Positions 1-9,563 are shown, counted from the stretch's first letter. The stretch: 64,000 bases of DNA from Aquibacillus halophilus (GCF_009649745.1 NZ_WJNG01000013.1:1-64000); one strand, 5' to 3'. Numbers and translations are program-made. The notes: a model not told the origin generated them from the letters alone.

Positions 1-1124
1 ACAACCTTACCATCTACAGATACACGAACACCGTCATCTGCCGATGCATCTACGATATACGTTTTTGCTTCTGACAAACGTATATTTTTCGTAAATCTAG
101 CTGAAAAATGATCTTTTGGCACCGTTGCTAATGGTGAGCCCTGACCCCAATTATAGTCAATCGCTGTAACTGGTTCAAAACTATTATTCCCACCAACAAT
201 TAACGGAACACCTCTGAATTTATCATTCTCGAAAAATTCGCCAATCCATGTTGATGATGAAGCTATTGCCGATTCATATGGTTCTAAAAATACATCTATC
301 TCACTTCTAGCGGTATTTTCGCGATACTCCACCTCTATCCAATGAACATCTTTCTCATTTACAGGATAGTTGCTACGATCAGCAATCTTTACCTGAATAG
401 CTTCGCCTGTATGTGCTCCTTGATTCCAACGATCTAAAATCAATTTCCCATCAAGGTATACTCGCACACCGTCATCTGCTTTTGTTCGTAGAATATAATT
501 TCCTGCTGTAATCCGCTTTGCTGTTGTATATTTGGCAGAAAAATTATCATTCGGCATTCCAGAAGTAGGACTCCCAAAGCTATTATTTTCTGATAGCTTA
601 TCAAATTTTCCGACAGGTTCTATTACTTTTGCAGAAATAGGAAGACCCTTTAGGTATGGATTATCGTAATAGTAAGCTAGCCAAGACCCAAATGGAACTA
701 CATCTGAAAACACCGCCGCATCATTAGCTAATTCTAAATAATCAGTAGTGATCATATGATTACCAGCAGATACTCCCAACCATAAACTGCTATCCGTTCG
801 ATTACTAAAAGAAGTTAAACGGTCAATTTTTGGTTTTAGCTCTCCCTCATCAACGGTTACTCTGACACCATCGTCAGCTAATGTCTGGACAAAATAATCC
901 CCTGGATTAAGAACTTTCATCTGTCTATATCTAGCTGTAAAATTATCAGGTGATTTAGCTAGGTCAGGCTTGCCTGTCCCCCAGTTAAAATGAATATTTG
1001 CTACATCACTTGTAAAGTCTGGATTAAAATTATCGTTTGCACCTAAAACAAGCTGACTTGTCATTAAGCTACTAATAGTAACTAAAGTCACCACAGAAGT
1101 AATCCTTATTAAATTTTTAATCAA
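1..1124 (-). CDS. Secreted PA14-domain repeat protein, 3' end beyond the window
   Basis: An open minus-strand frame runs off the left edge, so the C-terminus is missing. The likely start is a TTG at 1124, preceded by a GGGGAG ribosome-binding site about 9 bases upstream. The first 29 or so residues form a signal peptide ending near LVLGA. At least three PA14-like modules follow. Each has a FxWGxGxP-type lead-in, a (D/N)xFxAxYT-type strand and the motif ADDGVRV (around residues 81, 207 and 361). PA14 modules are carbohydrate-binding beta barrels in many surface hydrolases and adhesins, so a wall- or polysaccharide-binding role is inferred. No catalytic domain is visible in this part. It lies next to the exopolysaccharide genes but is separated from them by a terminator, so shared function is only a suggestion. 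Confidence 0.75.
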   Translation of the reverse strand, partial: MIKNLIRITSVVTLVTISSLMTSQLVLGANDNFNPDFTSDVANIHFNWGTGKPDLAKSPDNFTARYRQMKVLNPGDYFVQTLADDGVRVTVDEGELKPKIDRLTSFSNRTDSSLWLGVSAGNHMITTDYLELANDAAVFSDVVPFGSWLAYYYDNPYLKGLPISAKVIEPVGKFDKLSENNSFGSPTSGMPNDNFSAKYTTAKRITAGNYILRTKADDGVRVYLDGKLILDRWNQGAHTGEAIQVKIADRSNYPVNEKDVHWIEVEYRENTARSEIDVFLEPYESAIASSSTWIGEFFENDKFRGVPLIVGGNNSFEPVTAIDYNWGQGSPLATVPKDHFSARFTKNIRLSEAKTYIVDASADDGVRVSVDGKV

Positions 1125-1360
1125 AGCTAATATTCTCCCCCCTATGGATTTTTAAATATAAGTAAAATCTATTACTTCTACATAATATCACAAATTTCTT
1201 CAGCATTTGATAGTTTATTAGACTCAAATTGTTACCATTTTAATTACTAAGACTAAACAATCTAAATTTAAGCTATTTTGTCAAGGATATAGGGTTTATT
1301 CTTGGCAACATAATTTATTAAATTTATTTAAAAATAATATTTTTCTAACTATATAAAAAC
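1125..1360. other. AT-rich intergenic region upstream of the PA14 gene
   Basis: This gap holds the 5' region of the PA14 protein gene, including its GGGGAG ribosome-binding site at about 1133-1142. It is very AT-rich. I see no clear promoter hexamer pair, RNA gene or additional small gene. Confidence 0.5.
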
Positions 1361-1410
1361 AAAAAATCGCTAGTACCTAGTTTATAAAAAGTACACTAGG
1401 TAATAGCGAT
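1361..1410 (-). terminator. Rho-independent terminator after the wzy-like gene
   Basis: A 16-base stem with one mismatch (ATCGCTA..TACCTAGT pairing with ACTAGGTA..TAGCGAT) lies 34 bases after the stop of the membrane protein at 1445. On the minus strand it is followed by a T-rich run. It marks the 3' end of the polysaccharide cluster. Confidence 0.8.
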
Positions 1411-1444
1411 AGAAAGATTATTTTTCAGTTGTTCATTCATTTGC

Positions 1445-2728
1445 TTATTTAAATTCAATTGGGGGAGTATCCTCGTTTTTAGCTAAACTACTACGATCTG
1501 TATTGTCCTTTTTACTTAAGTAATAAGCAAACCCTAGCAATAAATATTGAAAAACTAACATCCCTGGGTTATTCATATTAAGGTATAAAAGTGTTATCAA
1601 CGCCATTATAAGCAAAAGTTTCTGCTTTCTTGTTACATAGAAAATAAAAAAAGTGAATAATGCAATTAAGAAAATAGTTATTATCCCGCCCTCAAACATC
1701 ATCCGGGTATAGATATTTATAATCCCGTCAACTACTGAACCACCGTAGTATATGTCTGATCCAAATCCATTTCCTAATATCCAGTCTAATTGTACTAGCT
1801 GGTTAAATTCATTTAAGATTTCGTGTGCTCTAGGTGCATTATAGCGAGTATAAAAATTGCCATTAGTTAGTAACACCATAATATGTTCATAAACTCTATA
1901 ATAAAGAAAATTTAACTTTTCAATAAAAAAAGATACAATTACAGATACACCCATTCCGGCTATTAGTATCAATTTGTATTTAAATTTAAATAAAAACAGA
2001 ATCGCTATCAATATTGCACCTAACAAAACTAGCCCTGTAGAGCTAAAGCTAAGGACAAACGTAAGAATTAAAAATAAAGTTGACCAATTCCATTTGTAAC
2101 GATCAAGGTAAAGTTTTAGGAGAATTATTGAAAGTATATAAATGGAATAAAAGGATGGTTCATTTGTAAACCCCTGTAACCTTGGAAAACTATAACCAAT
2201 GTCCACACCAATACTTAATTTATTGATATTCAAAAAATAAAGTAAATATAAAATGATTGCCAGAAAAGCATGGAAGATACCACAATTCACAAATAACCTA
2301 GCTAGTTTTTTCATTTTATCAAGGGGAATCGAATTAAAGTAAAAGAATAAAGAGGTAACTATAAGGTTAAACACAACAGCAGATAACATAAAAAACTCTT
2401 TACTGTACTTCCCTCCATAAACATCCGGAGTCAAAGGCATTTTAATAATAAATAAAATCATACTTAATACGAAGATAGTTAGATATATAGCTGTTAGGTT
2501 ATCTATTTTGCTCCGTTCTTTTTCAGACCGATCTATTAACGCCTTAATTATAGACCAAACCATTAATAGCAAAAAAATGATTTGAAAAACACGTTGCGGA
2601 AGAGAGAACGTGAAAATTATCTCTCTAGGGCTATAACTTTCCACAACATAAAAGGAAGAAATAATAATTAATGCTTGTATACAATAGTATTGTAGAGAAT
2701 CTAATTTAATGTTAACTTTACCATTCAT
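1445..2728 (-). CDS. O-antigen ligase/polymerase-like (Wzy-type) membrane protein
   Basis: A 427-residue polytopic protein with about 11-12 hydrophobic segments and one longer extracytoplasmic loop around residues 280-335, the layout of the Wzy polymerase/O-antigen ligase superfamily. Members polymerise or transfer undecaprenyl-linked repeat units on the outer face of the membrane. Sequence in this family is very divergent, so the call rests on topology and on neighbours: chain-length regulator, glycosyltransferases and flippase immediately upstream on the same strand. The last 25 residues are hydrophilic and cytoplasmic-like. It is the last gene of the cluster before a strong terminator. It could instead be a ligase attaching a finished polymer. 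Confidence 0.7.
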   Translation of the reverse strand: MNGKVNIKLDSLQYYCIQALIIISSFYVVESYSPREIIFTFSLPQRVFQIIFLLLMVWSIIKALIDRSEKERSKIDNLTAIYLTIFVLSMILFIIKMPLTPDVYGGKYSKEFFMLSAVVFNLIVTSLFFYFNSIPLDKMKKLARLFVNCGIFHAFLAIILYLLYFLNINKLSIGVDIGYSFPRLQGFTNEPSFYSIYILSIILLKLYLDRYKWNWSTLFLILTFVLSFSSTGLVLLGAILIAILFLFKFKYKLILIAGMGVSVIVSFFIEKLNFLYYRVYEHIMVLLTNGNFYTRYNAPRAHEILNEFNQLVQLDWILGNGFGSDIYYGGSVVDGIINIYTRMMFEGGIITIFLIALFTFFIFYVTRKQKLLLIMALITLLYLNMNNPGMLVFQYLLLGFAYYLSKKDNTDRSSLAKNEDTPPIEFK

Positions 2729-2802
2729 AATTAATCACACCAATATAAGTTTTGTCGTCGAATTCTGAGAGTACATAAAACAATCTGATTTTATTATTGA
2801 TT

Positions 2803-3723
2803 CTACTTCGCTTGTCTATTCTTGAAATACACTCTTATAAAAACGATGAAAATACTTAGAATAATTCCTACCATAACACCTAAGAAGATATTCAATTCAC
2901 GGTTTGGTGATGGTGCAGCATTATGTGTAGTTTCGCTCGGTATATTAATTAAATGAGAGTATGCAATTGAAGCGTCAACTGTTGTTTGATCTATTATAGA
3001 GTATTGATTTAAAAACTCGTTGTACTTTTTGAGATGAAGATTAATTTCTGTATTTACTCTAATAAAATCAACTTGCTCCTGACTTGTTAATTCAGTTAGC
3101 GACTCCATTAAACCAGCATCTATTTCGATACTTCCTCCTGTATTTAACAGTTGCTGATTTAAGAGATAAAACGCTGGTAATTTATTGTCTGTATTTTCAT
3201 TGTATTTTTTTATGGTTTTTCGAATCTGATTAAGTTGAGAGTCCATTTTATTATTGTAATATGAGAGCTCAGATTCATACGCGACTATTAACTGTTTTTC
3301 TAGTTCTTGCAATGTCTGATTGACAATATTAACTATTATTTTTTCATTTTCATCTAAGTTATCCCCAGTTAGCACAACATTTAATGATTGATCTGTTGTT
3401 TCAATTCTTAAATCATCTTGAATGGAATCTATAGAGCGCTCAGTAGTAACACCCTCCATAGCAAATGTTAGAGTGCGTTTTGATGTCATTAATTCAGCAA
3501 AGTTATTTACTGAGACAATTTCCTCTTTCATTAGATCAAAATTGCTATACTTTTCTCCGTCTTGGTTGAAAGTAATAGCTAAAGACGATTGACTTTCAGG
3601 TGTTGATAAATTTTGATTGATTACTATACTTAAAATTAATGCAAGTCCTGTCACACCAAGGATAATCCACTTACCTTTCCAAAGAACCTTTAAAATTTCG
3701 ATTAATTTTAATTCATCATCCAT
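2803..3723 (-). CDS. Wzz-domain polysaccharide chain-length determinant
   Basis: A 306-residue protein with a transmembrane segment near the N-terminus (about residues 24-44), a long helical extracellular part and a second transmembrane segment near the C-terminus (about 283-300), the classic Wzz/polysaccharide co-polymerase topology. A longer frame opens at 3750, but the ATG at 3723 has a GGAGGT site 9 bases upstream and gives the usual MDDELKLIEIL start, so 3723 is preferred. Proteins of this family set the length of exopolysaccharide chains made by Wzy. In many Bacillota the partner is a tyrosine kinase of the CapB/EpsB type. None is encoded in this window, so either this system does without one or the kinase lies elsewhere. 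Confidence 0.8.
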   Translation of the reverse strand: MDDELKLIEILKVLWKGKWIILGVTGLALILSIVINQNLSTPESQSSLAITFNQDGEKYSNFDLMKEEIVSVNNFAELMTSKRTLTFAMEGVTTERSIDSIQDDLRIETTDQSLNVVLTGDNLDENEKIIVNIVNQTLQELEKQLIVAYESELSYYNNKMDSQLNQIRKTIKKYNENTDNKLPAFYLLNQQLLNTGGSIEIDAGLMESLTELTSQEQVDFIRVNTEINLHLKKYNEFLNQYSIIDQTTVDASIAYSHLINIPSETTHNAAPSPNRELNIFLGVMVGIILSIFIVFIRVYFKNRQAK

Positions 3724-3786
3724 ACTTTTATTACCTCCAGCGTGAAACATTCATCAATGTAAGATTATTAAATCAATATAATCTCC

Positions 3787-4875
3787 TTAACGGTCCATTA
3801 ATTCTAAAACCTGCCTAACAATAATATTCCAATCATGCTTTTTTGCCCATTCAATACATTTTTTTTGATGAGATATTTGTTGATGAATTTCATTAAAATA
3901 TTTTTCAATTGCGCCTCTTATTTCTTCGGGTTCTTTTCCATTTACAGTTAAACCTGTCTCACCATCAATTACTGCATCTGAGATACCACCAGATTTACCA
4001 CCAATTACAAATTTTCCGTACATATTTGCTTCAAGGTATACAATACCAAATCCTTCTACACTGCCTTCACTTGGAATTTCGTAACTTGGCATTACAAAGA
4101 GATTACTATTCTTTATAAGATCTCGCTTTTCTTCCTCAGATATAAATCCAAGAAATGTGACATGTTTATCTAATTCTAATTCTCTAACAAGGTCTTTCAG
4201 TTTATTCTCATATGGTCCTTTACCGGCAATATAGTAATGATACGTTTTATTTTGCTTTACTAGTTTTTGTAAAGCCAACAATGTGGTATCAATTCCTTTT
4301 CTTTTCTCTAATCTTGAAATCGTAAATAGTCTTCGTTCACTTGTATCATCTACATCTATATTTTCTTCTTGAAATTTGATACCCGGGTGGATAATTTCAA
4401 TTGAGAAATCTCCATAATATGCAGCTAATTCTTTGGTATATTGACTGTTTGCAACAATGGTAGTTGCATTGGATAAGACCATTTTGATGAGGAATTTCTC
4501 TGCTCTTGTCTTTTTATCGGGATATATATCATTACCATGAACGTACACAATGTAAGGGATTTTATAACGTTGGTTAAAATACATAGCGATTAAACCCAAT
4601 CTCCATGTTAAAGCAATTGCATAGTCATATTGTTCCTTTTTATTTGCCATAGATGATGCTTTAAAAATCTCATAACCAATTTTCAATTGTGAATTGGCAG
4701 CATCACTGTAAAAAGTATTGGTTTTAAACTTTTCATTATCATCGACTTTTCCGGAATAGGCACGTACATCAACACCCTGTTCCTTTAAAGTGGAAAACAA
4801 GAAATAAGATAAATTTTGTATCCCCCCCATAGAACTAGATAAGTATGGGGTTAATAGGCTTACTCGTTTTTTCAA
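3787..4875 (-). CDS. Glycosyltransferase family 4
   Basis: A 362-residue GT-B fold enzyme. The N-terminal domain starts with LLTPYLSSSMGGIQNL, a typical acceptor-site loop. The C-terminal domain carries the GT4 pattern: FTISRLEKRKGIDTTL, AGKGPYENKL, VTFLGFISEEEK, and an acidic nucleotide-sugar site near EGFGIVYLEANMYGK (the EX7E motif). It is expected to add a sugar to the lipid-linked repeat unit on the cytoplasmic face of the membrane. It lies between the GT2 gene and the chain-length gene, all on the same strand, so it is probably part of the same operon. The donor sugar cannot be told from sequence. Confidence 0.85.
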   Translation of the reverse strand: MKKRVSLLTPYLSSSMGGIQNLSYFLFSTLKEQGVDVRAYSGKVDDNEKFKTNTFYSDAANSQLKIGYEIFKASSMANKKEQYDYAIALTWRLGLIAMYFNQRYKIPYIVYVHGNDIYPDKKTRAEKFLIKMVLSNATTIVANSQYTKELAAYYGDFSIEIIHPGIKFQEENIDVDDTSERRLFTISRLEKRKGIDTTLLALQKLVKQNKTYHYYIAGKGPYENKLKDLVRELELDKHVTFLGFISEEEKRDLIKNSNLFVMPSYEIPSEGSVEGFGIVYLEANMYGKFVIGGKSGGISDAVIDGETGLTVNGKEPEEIRGAIEKYFNEIHQQISHQKKCIEWAKKHDWNIIVRQVLELMDR

Positions 4876-5056
4876 AGTAACCTTCCTCTGTCTATGAGTA
4901 TTTTATTAGTCTAATGACGTTTTGTTAAAAATAACATTAACATATAATTAATATATTACCGTTTGAGATGTTACTTTGTAAATGTAAAAGTGAGTTTTTT
5001 GTCAAAATATCATGAAAAGAATGAGTAATTATTTAGATAGTACACAAAAAAAAGTT
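4876..5056. other. AT-rich gap within the polysaccharide cluster
   Basis: This 181-base gap separates the GT4 and GT2 genes. It is long for an operon whose other gaps are shorter, so an internal promoter is possible. I see no convincing hairpin or hexamer pair. Confidence 0.35.
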
Positions 5057-5827
5057 TTAACTAAAAATTGTTCTTATTAATGCACGGATTGCATAGTTAC
5101 TAAAGTACCAACCACTTTTTATAATGTTAAGATTCTCTATCTTACGATAAACATACCAATTTTTCTTTGCGGCTTTTACCTTGTTGCTAGAGATTGATCC
5201 CGGGACTTTCCGGTAAGTGGCCAAGTTTTTGTTTAACCCATACGCATTTATTCCTCTTTTTAATATTTTTAGCCATAAAGCGAAATCCTGTCTAGTCTTA
5301 ATATTTGGCATAACAATATTATCTATCCTCTCTCGGTCTAACATTACAGTTAAACAACCAATTGCACCTGGATGTCTTAGCAAAGAGTGATACCCTATTT
5401 GTTTTTTTGCAGGAATTACTTTATTTAATAGATTTCCTTCCTTATCCATTATTGAATAATCAGAAAACGAAAACTTATAATCGTTATCCAGCATAAATTG
5501 GACCTGTTCTGTTAACTTTGTTGAATCCCATAGATCGTCACTATCTAAAAAGGCTAAAAATTTCCCCTTAGCTTCATTTATTCCCGTGTTTCTTGCAACA
5601 GCCGCACCACTATTTTGATTAAGTTCAATCAACTTAATTCTTTTATCCTTATTTTGATAGTTCTTAACCTGATTTACTGTTTGATCTTTAGAATAATCAT
5701 CAATAATTATCATTTCCCAGTTTTGGTATGTTTGGTCACGAACCGACTTGATTGTTCGTTCTATAAACCTGTCAGAATTATATGTAGGAGTTATTATTGA
5801 GACCAACGGTTCTTGATTTTTTTCCAT
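5057..5827 (-). CDS. Glycosyltransferase family 2
   Basis: A 256-residue GT-A type enzyme opening with VSIITPTYNSDRFIERTIKSV, the nucleotide-binding strand and helix of family 2. It continues with WEMIIIDDYSKDQT and the metal-binding acidic motif AFLDSDDLW (about residues 93-101). No membrane segments are evident, so it should act at the inner face of the membrane on a lipid-linked acceptor. Its position between the flippase and the GT4 gene suggests it builds the same repeat unit. Family 2 transferases at this size are often galactosyl-, glucosyl- or rhamnosyltransferases; the specificity is unknown. Confidence 0.87.
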   Translation of the reverse strand: MEKNQEPLVSIITPTYNSDRFIERTIKSVRDQTYQNWEMIIIDDYSKDQTVNQVKNYQNKDKRIKLIELNQNSGAAVARNTGINEAKGKFLAFLDSDDLWDSTKLTEQVQFMLDNDYKFSFSDYSIMDKEGNLLNKVIPAKKQIGYHSLLRHPGAIGCLTVMLDRERIDNIVMPNIKTRQDFALWLKILKRGINAYGLNKNLATYRKVPGSISSNKVKAAKKNWYVYRKIENLNIIKSGWYFSNYAIRALIRTIFS

Positions 5828-5872
5828 GTAAATCTCCTTCTTGTTTATTTTAATTTCTTTCCATTAAAATAT

Positions 5873-7300
5873 TCATTTAATTAACCGTTTCAATTCTTCC
5901 ACGGTAATGACTCTTAACAAAAATATTAATAATAAATATATAAACGCACCTATCAAAACTGTAATTAGTAAGTGGGTGACCATACTGACATAATAAGTTA
6001 AGACTGCAAATATTATCATGACTGTCCCTATTTTAAGAATCCAATTAGCATGAATAACTAAAAAGTTGTTTTTTAGTATATGGTACATGTATCCAGAAAA
6101 TACGATTAGTTCTGCGCCAATAGTGGTTGAGGCTGCTGCAACCAACCCATAATGTGGAATTAAAATTATATTACTCACAACATTAAAGACAGCACCAATG
6201 GTAACAAAGATTATGAAGGTTCTTTCTTTATTCATTGATAACAGGAAATGACCTAAAGCATAGTTAAGGTAGATAAACAGTAATGCAATTAAAAGAATTA
6301 TTAAACTTAGCGAGGCGGCACCAAATTCTTCTCCGTATAGGAATACTAAAATTTCCCTTGCTAATATTTGTCCACCTATAATTATAGGTAAAATAAGCAT
6401 TAACATATATTGGAGAGACTGTGTAAGTAACTTTTTCTTGTTTTGGTTAGATAATTTGGATAAAAGTGGGAAAATGACAGCAACAATAATTCCTGAAAAG
6501 GTTGCAAGTAGCAAAATTAAACGATAACTTGCATTGTACCAACCTATAATTTCATCATCAAATTGATACATCTTTAAAACAACTGTATCAAAATTATAAT
6601 ACAGTTTAACCATTAGGGCTGAAAAGAAAACCATCAGACTACTTTTTATTAGGGGATTAGCCCTTAGGTTATATTGATTAATATTATTTTGGAAAAGTTG
6701 TTTAAAACTAAATGATTCTATTTTCCTCTCCATTAGAAAAATACCGATCAAGGCTGTAGCAATCGCACTAATCATGATTGCTATAGGGAGTACATACACA
6801 CTATTTGTAATAAATGTCAAAAACAATACTGTTAAAATGAAATATATACCTCTTTGATAAACCTTTAGCATACCTGTATATCCCATCATCGACAGTCCAT
6901 TAAAAACCCAACCTAAATCCGTCAAGGCTAATAAACAAGCTGATATGCCATATAAAATAACTAACACTTTTTGCTGACCACTGAAATCCATAAAATAGAT
7001 AATTAAAAATAATACGACCAAAGATAATAAGAATAGCAAGACACGGATACTTAATATTTTTTTTACTATCCAGCCTGTATTCTCCTTATTCCTTGAAATT
7101 TCTCTAACACCTATAGTGTTCATACCAAAAATAATAATTAAGGCCAAATACTCTGATACAATTTGCGCAAATGCTACTTGTCCGAAGGCACCTGATCCAA
7201 ATACCCTGGCAACATAAATCATAAGTAAAAAAGTTACTAGTCTTGTAATAATTTCAGCAAATGAAAGGGAAAATAAATTTTTAAGGGTTTTGTTTTTCAA
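5873..7300 (-). CDS. Wzx-type oligosaccharide flippase
   Basis: A protein of about 475 residues with 12-14 hydrophobic segments, belonging to the MOP/polysaccharide-transport superfamily. The N-terminal FSLSFAEIITRLVTFLLMIYVARVFGSGAFGQVAF is typical of Wzx flippases, which move undecaprenyl-linked repeat units across the membrane. The longest frame opens with a TTG at 7324 that has no ribosome-binding site. The TTG at 7300 has AAAGGA about 8-9 bases upstream and is preferred. It is the first gene of the flippase-GT2-GT4-Wzz-Wzy group and begins about 90 bases after the terminator behind galU, so the group probably has its own promoter. Confidence 0.85.
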   Translation of the reverse strand: MKNKTLKNLFSLSFAEIITRLVTFLLMIYVARVFGSGAFGQVAFAQIVSEYLALIIIFGMNTIGVREISRNKENTGWIVKKILSIRVLLFLLSLVVLFLIIYFMDFSGQQKVLVILYGISACLLALTDLGWVFNGLSMMGYTGMLKVYQRGIYFILTVLFLTFITNSVYVLPIAIMISAIATALIGIFLMERKIESFSFKQLFQNNINQYNLRANPLIKSSLMVFFSALMVKLYYNFDTVVLKMYQFDDEIIGWYNASYRLILLLATFSGIIVAVIFPLLSKLSNQNKKKLLTQSLQYMLMLILPIIIGGQILAREILVFLYGEEFGAASLSLIILLIALLFIYLNYALGHFLLSMNKERTFIIFVTIGAVFNVVSNIILIPHYGLVAAASTTIGAELIVFSGYMYHILKNNFLVIHANWILKIGTVMIIFAVLTYYVSMVTHLLITVLIGAFIYLLLIFLLRVITVEELKRLIK

Positions 7301-7383
7301 TATATATTTCCTTTCTTTTGACAATTAGTCAATACACATAGATTTAACATGTTATTCTCATTTTTATGTAAAACAAAGTATCA

Positions 7384-7416
7384 AAGTAAAAGAGACCTAT
7401 ATTTAACATAGACCTC
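7384..7416 (-). terminator. Terminator after galU
   Basis: Nine-base stem GAGGTCTAT/ATAGGTCTC when read as minus-strand RNA (two G-U pairs), followed by TTTTACTTT. It separates galU from the flippase operon. Confidence 0.6.
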
Positions 7417-7452
7417 AATTACATCAGTGTATTCTTTATTAGAACACATGAA

Positions 7453-8334
7453 TTAGTTCATATTTGACAAAGTTTGTTGTAAATATTTTTTAACATCGTC
7501 TCTTAAATCATCTCTGTTAAGTGAAAAATCGATGGTTGCTTTAATAAAGCCTAATTTATTTCCAATATCATACCGTTTGCCTTTGAAATTATAAGCTAAA
7601 ATCTGTTGTGTTTCGTTTAGAATCTTTAAACCATCTGTTAATTGAATTTCTCCACCCTGGTCGGGTTGAAGGTCCCCTAAAATATCAAATATTTCAGGAG
7701 TGAGTATATAGCGGCCCATGACAGCAAAATTAGATGGTGCATCTTTTTGTTTAGGTTTTTCCACCAGATATTTCACTTTCATCACATTATCCAATAAATC
7801 TTCAGAGTTGTCGGGTGCAATTACACCATAGTTTGAAATCATTTCACTTTCTACTTCTTGCACACCAACTACTGATTTCCCATATCTTTCATGAACAGCG
7901 ATTAATTGGGCTAAGCAGGGCTCATCCGCTTGTACAATATCATCTCCCAATAACACTGCAAATGGTTCTTGACCTATAAATCGATTAGCGCAAAATATTG
8001 CATGACCAAGACCTTTGGGTTCTTTTTGTCTTATATAGTGAATATTTGCAAGGGAAGAAATTTCCCGTACCGCTTCCAACATATCCAGTTTATTTTTTCT
8101 TGCTAGTGTTTCCTCGAGTTCATACGAAGTGTCGAAATGATCTTCTATGGCTCTCTTACCTCTCCCGGAGACAATAATTATATCTTCGATTCCTGAGGCC
8201 ACCGCTTCCTCTACTATATATTGAATTGTAGGCTTATCCACTATAGGTAACATTTCCTTTGGTTGTGCTTTTGTTGCAGGCAGGAACCTAGTACCTAACC
8301 CGGCTGCTGGAATAATTGCTTTAGTAACCTTCAT
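7453..8334 (-). CDS. galU: UTP-glucose-1-phosphate uridylyltransferase
   Basis: A 293-residue enzyme making UDP-glucose from UTP and glucose 1-phosphate; the B. subtilis counterpart is GtaB. The nucleotide-binding signature AIIPAAGLGTRFLPATKAQPKEMLP is at residues 6-30. Conserved GLGHAIFCAN, LLGDDIV and GGEIQLTDGL follow, and the length matches the family. UDP-glucose feeds glycolipids, wall teichoic acid glucosylation and exopolysaccharide, which fits the neighbouring polymer genes. A good AAGGAGAG ribosome-binding site precedes the ATG. It appears monocistronic, between its own promoter (8416-8445) and a terminator. Confidence 0.95.
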   Translation of the reverse strand: MKVTKAIIPAAGLGTRFLPATKAQPKEMLPIVDKPTIQYIVEEAVASGIEDIIIVSGRGKRAIEDHFDTSYELEETLARKNKLDMLEAVREISSLANIHYIRQKEPKGLGHAIFCANRFIGQEPFAVLLGDDIVQADEPCLAQLIAVHERYGKSVVGVQEVESEMISNYGVIAPDNSEDLLDNVMKVKYLVEKPKQKDAPSNFAVMGRYILTPEIFDILGDLQPDQGGEIQLTDGLKILNETQQILAYNFKGKRYDIGNKLGFIKATIDFSLNRDDLRDDVKKYLQQTLSNMN

Positions 8335-8415
8335 TAATACTACTCTCCTTAAAATTAGATTTAATTTTATATAATAAATATGTGAACTAATTTGTTGGTT
8401 TTATTAAGCGATATT

Positions 8416-8445
8416 ATTCTATCATAATAGACATCTATTGTTCAA
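8416..8445 (-). promoter_or_regulatory. Probable SigA promoter of galU
   Basis: On the minus strand TTGAAC (8440-8445) and TAGAAT (8416-8421) are separated by 18 bases, about 80 bases before the galU start. It is divergent from the LCP promoter. Confidence 0.5.
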
Positions 8446-8486
8446 TTTTTTATATATCATAATGTCGAAATAGATATCAAATTCTA

Positions 8487-8516
8487 TTTACCTTTTATCT
8501 ACCACTGGTGTATAAT
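8487..8516 (+). promoter_or_regulatory. Probable SigA promoter of the LCP gene
   Basis: A perfect TATAAT at 8511-8516 is preceded after 18 bases by TTTACC (8487-8492, four of six matches to TTGACA). It lies about 50 bases before the plus-strand LCP gene. Confidence 0.6.
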
Positions 8517-8565
8517 GTCTTTTTAGAGGAATTTAATAATATACAGGATATATAAGGGGAAACAA

Positions 8566-9531
8566 ATGATGAAACGTAAAGAAGTTAAGAAAGTACAAAA
8601 GAAAAAGAACTTTAAAAGAAGATTTTTCATTTCTTTTATTATATTATTTGCAGTATTGCTCAGTATTGGTGGCTACATTTATTTTCAAGCTTATCAAGCC
8701 ACAAGCGACTCCTATAGTGAATTAAACCGAGATAAGTCTCTTTTAAGAGAAAAGTCAGTTGATATTGGAAATGATCCTATTTCTATTCTTTTACTTGGGA
8801 TAGAAAACTACTCCTCCGGCGGATCGAATGGAAGATCAGACACGATAATAGTCCTTACCTTTAACCAGGATGAGGAAACATTAAAAATGTTAAGTATTCC
8901 AAGAGATACTTTTGTACCAATAATCGGAGAAAATATACAAGATAAAATTAATCATTCCTATGCATATGGGGGAGCAGAGATGACGATAAATACAGTAGAA
9001 GAATTTCTGAACATCCCTATCGACTATTTTGCAACAATTGATTTTGCTGGATTCCTAAATGTTATTGATATTGTTGGTGGAATAACCGTTGATGTTCCAT
9101 TCAATTTCTCAGAAGATAGTCACGATGGAACCGGAAAGCTATACTACACTGAAGGAGCCATGGACCTTAATGGGAAACAAGCTCTAGGATACGCTAGAAT
9201 GAGAAAACAAGATCCAGAAGGTGATATAGGTAGAGGGGATAGACAAAAACAAGTGGTGGAAGCAGTAATCGATAAACTCACTTCACCTAGTACTGTCTTC
9301 AAGATAGATAATCTTGCTAATGAATATGGGGAAAATGTTACTTCGAATTTGAAGTTATCAGAACTTATGAGCTTCTATAAAGAATATAGGAATTTTAACA
9401 CTAATAATATCGAGCAATTAAAACTCGATGGTACAAATGAAAGCATTGATGGCATTTCCTATTATGTTGTTGATGAGAAGTCGCTAGAAACTATTAGTAC
9501 TGAATTGAGGAGCCATTTAGAATTAAATTGA
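8566..9531 (+). CDS. LytR-CpsA-Psr (LCP) family glycopolymer transferase
   Basis: A 321-residue type II membrane protein: short basic N-terminus, one transmembrane helix (about residues 21-43) and an extracellular LCP domain. Conserved elements are ILLLGIENY, GRSDTIIVLTFNQ, the polyprenyl-phosphate binding arginine stretch MLSIPRDTFVPI, KINHSYAYGG and GYARMRKQDPEGDIGRGDRQKQVV. LCP proteins such as TagTUV transfer teichoic acids or capsular polymers from undecaprenyl pyrophosphate to peptidoglycan. The position between galU and tagO, with an exopolysaccharide cluster nearby, supports a role in attaching wall polymer. It is the only plus-strand gene in the window. RBS AAGGGG precedes an ATGATG pair; either ATG could be the start. 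Confidence 0.92.
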   Translation: MMKRKEVKKVQKKKNFKRRFFISFIILFAVLLSIGGYIYFQAYQATSDSYSELNRDKSLLREKSVDIGNDPISILLLGIENYSSGGSNGRSDTIIVLTFNQDEETLKMLSIPRDTFVPIIGENIQDKINHSYAYGGAEMTINTVEEFLNIPIDYFATIDFAGFLNVIDIVGGITVDVPFNFSEDSHDGTGKLYYTEGAMDLNGKQALGYARMRKQDPEGDIGRGDRQKQVVEAVIDKLTSPSTVFKIDNLANEYGENVTSNLKLSELMSFYKEYRNFNTNNIEQLKLDGTNESIDGISYYVVDEKSLETISTELRSHLELN

Positions 9532-9539
9532 CATTATTT

Positions 9540-9563
9540 GAAGTCCTCTACAATGAGGACTTC
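9540..9563. terminator. Bidirectional terminator between LCP gene and tagO
   Basis: A perfect 9-base stem GAAGTCCTC/GAGGACTTC with a 6-base loop and T-rich flanks on both sides. It lies between the convergent stops at 9531 and 9564 and probably serves both genes. Confidence 0.85.
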
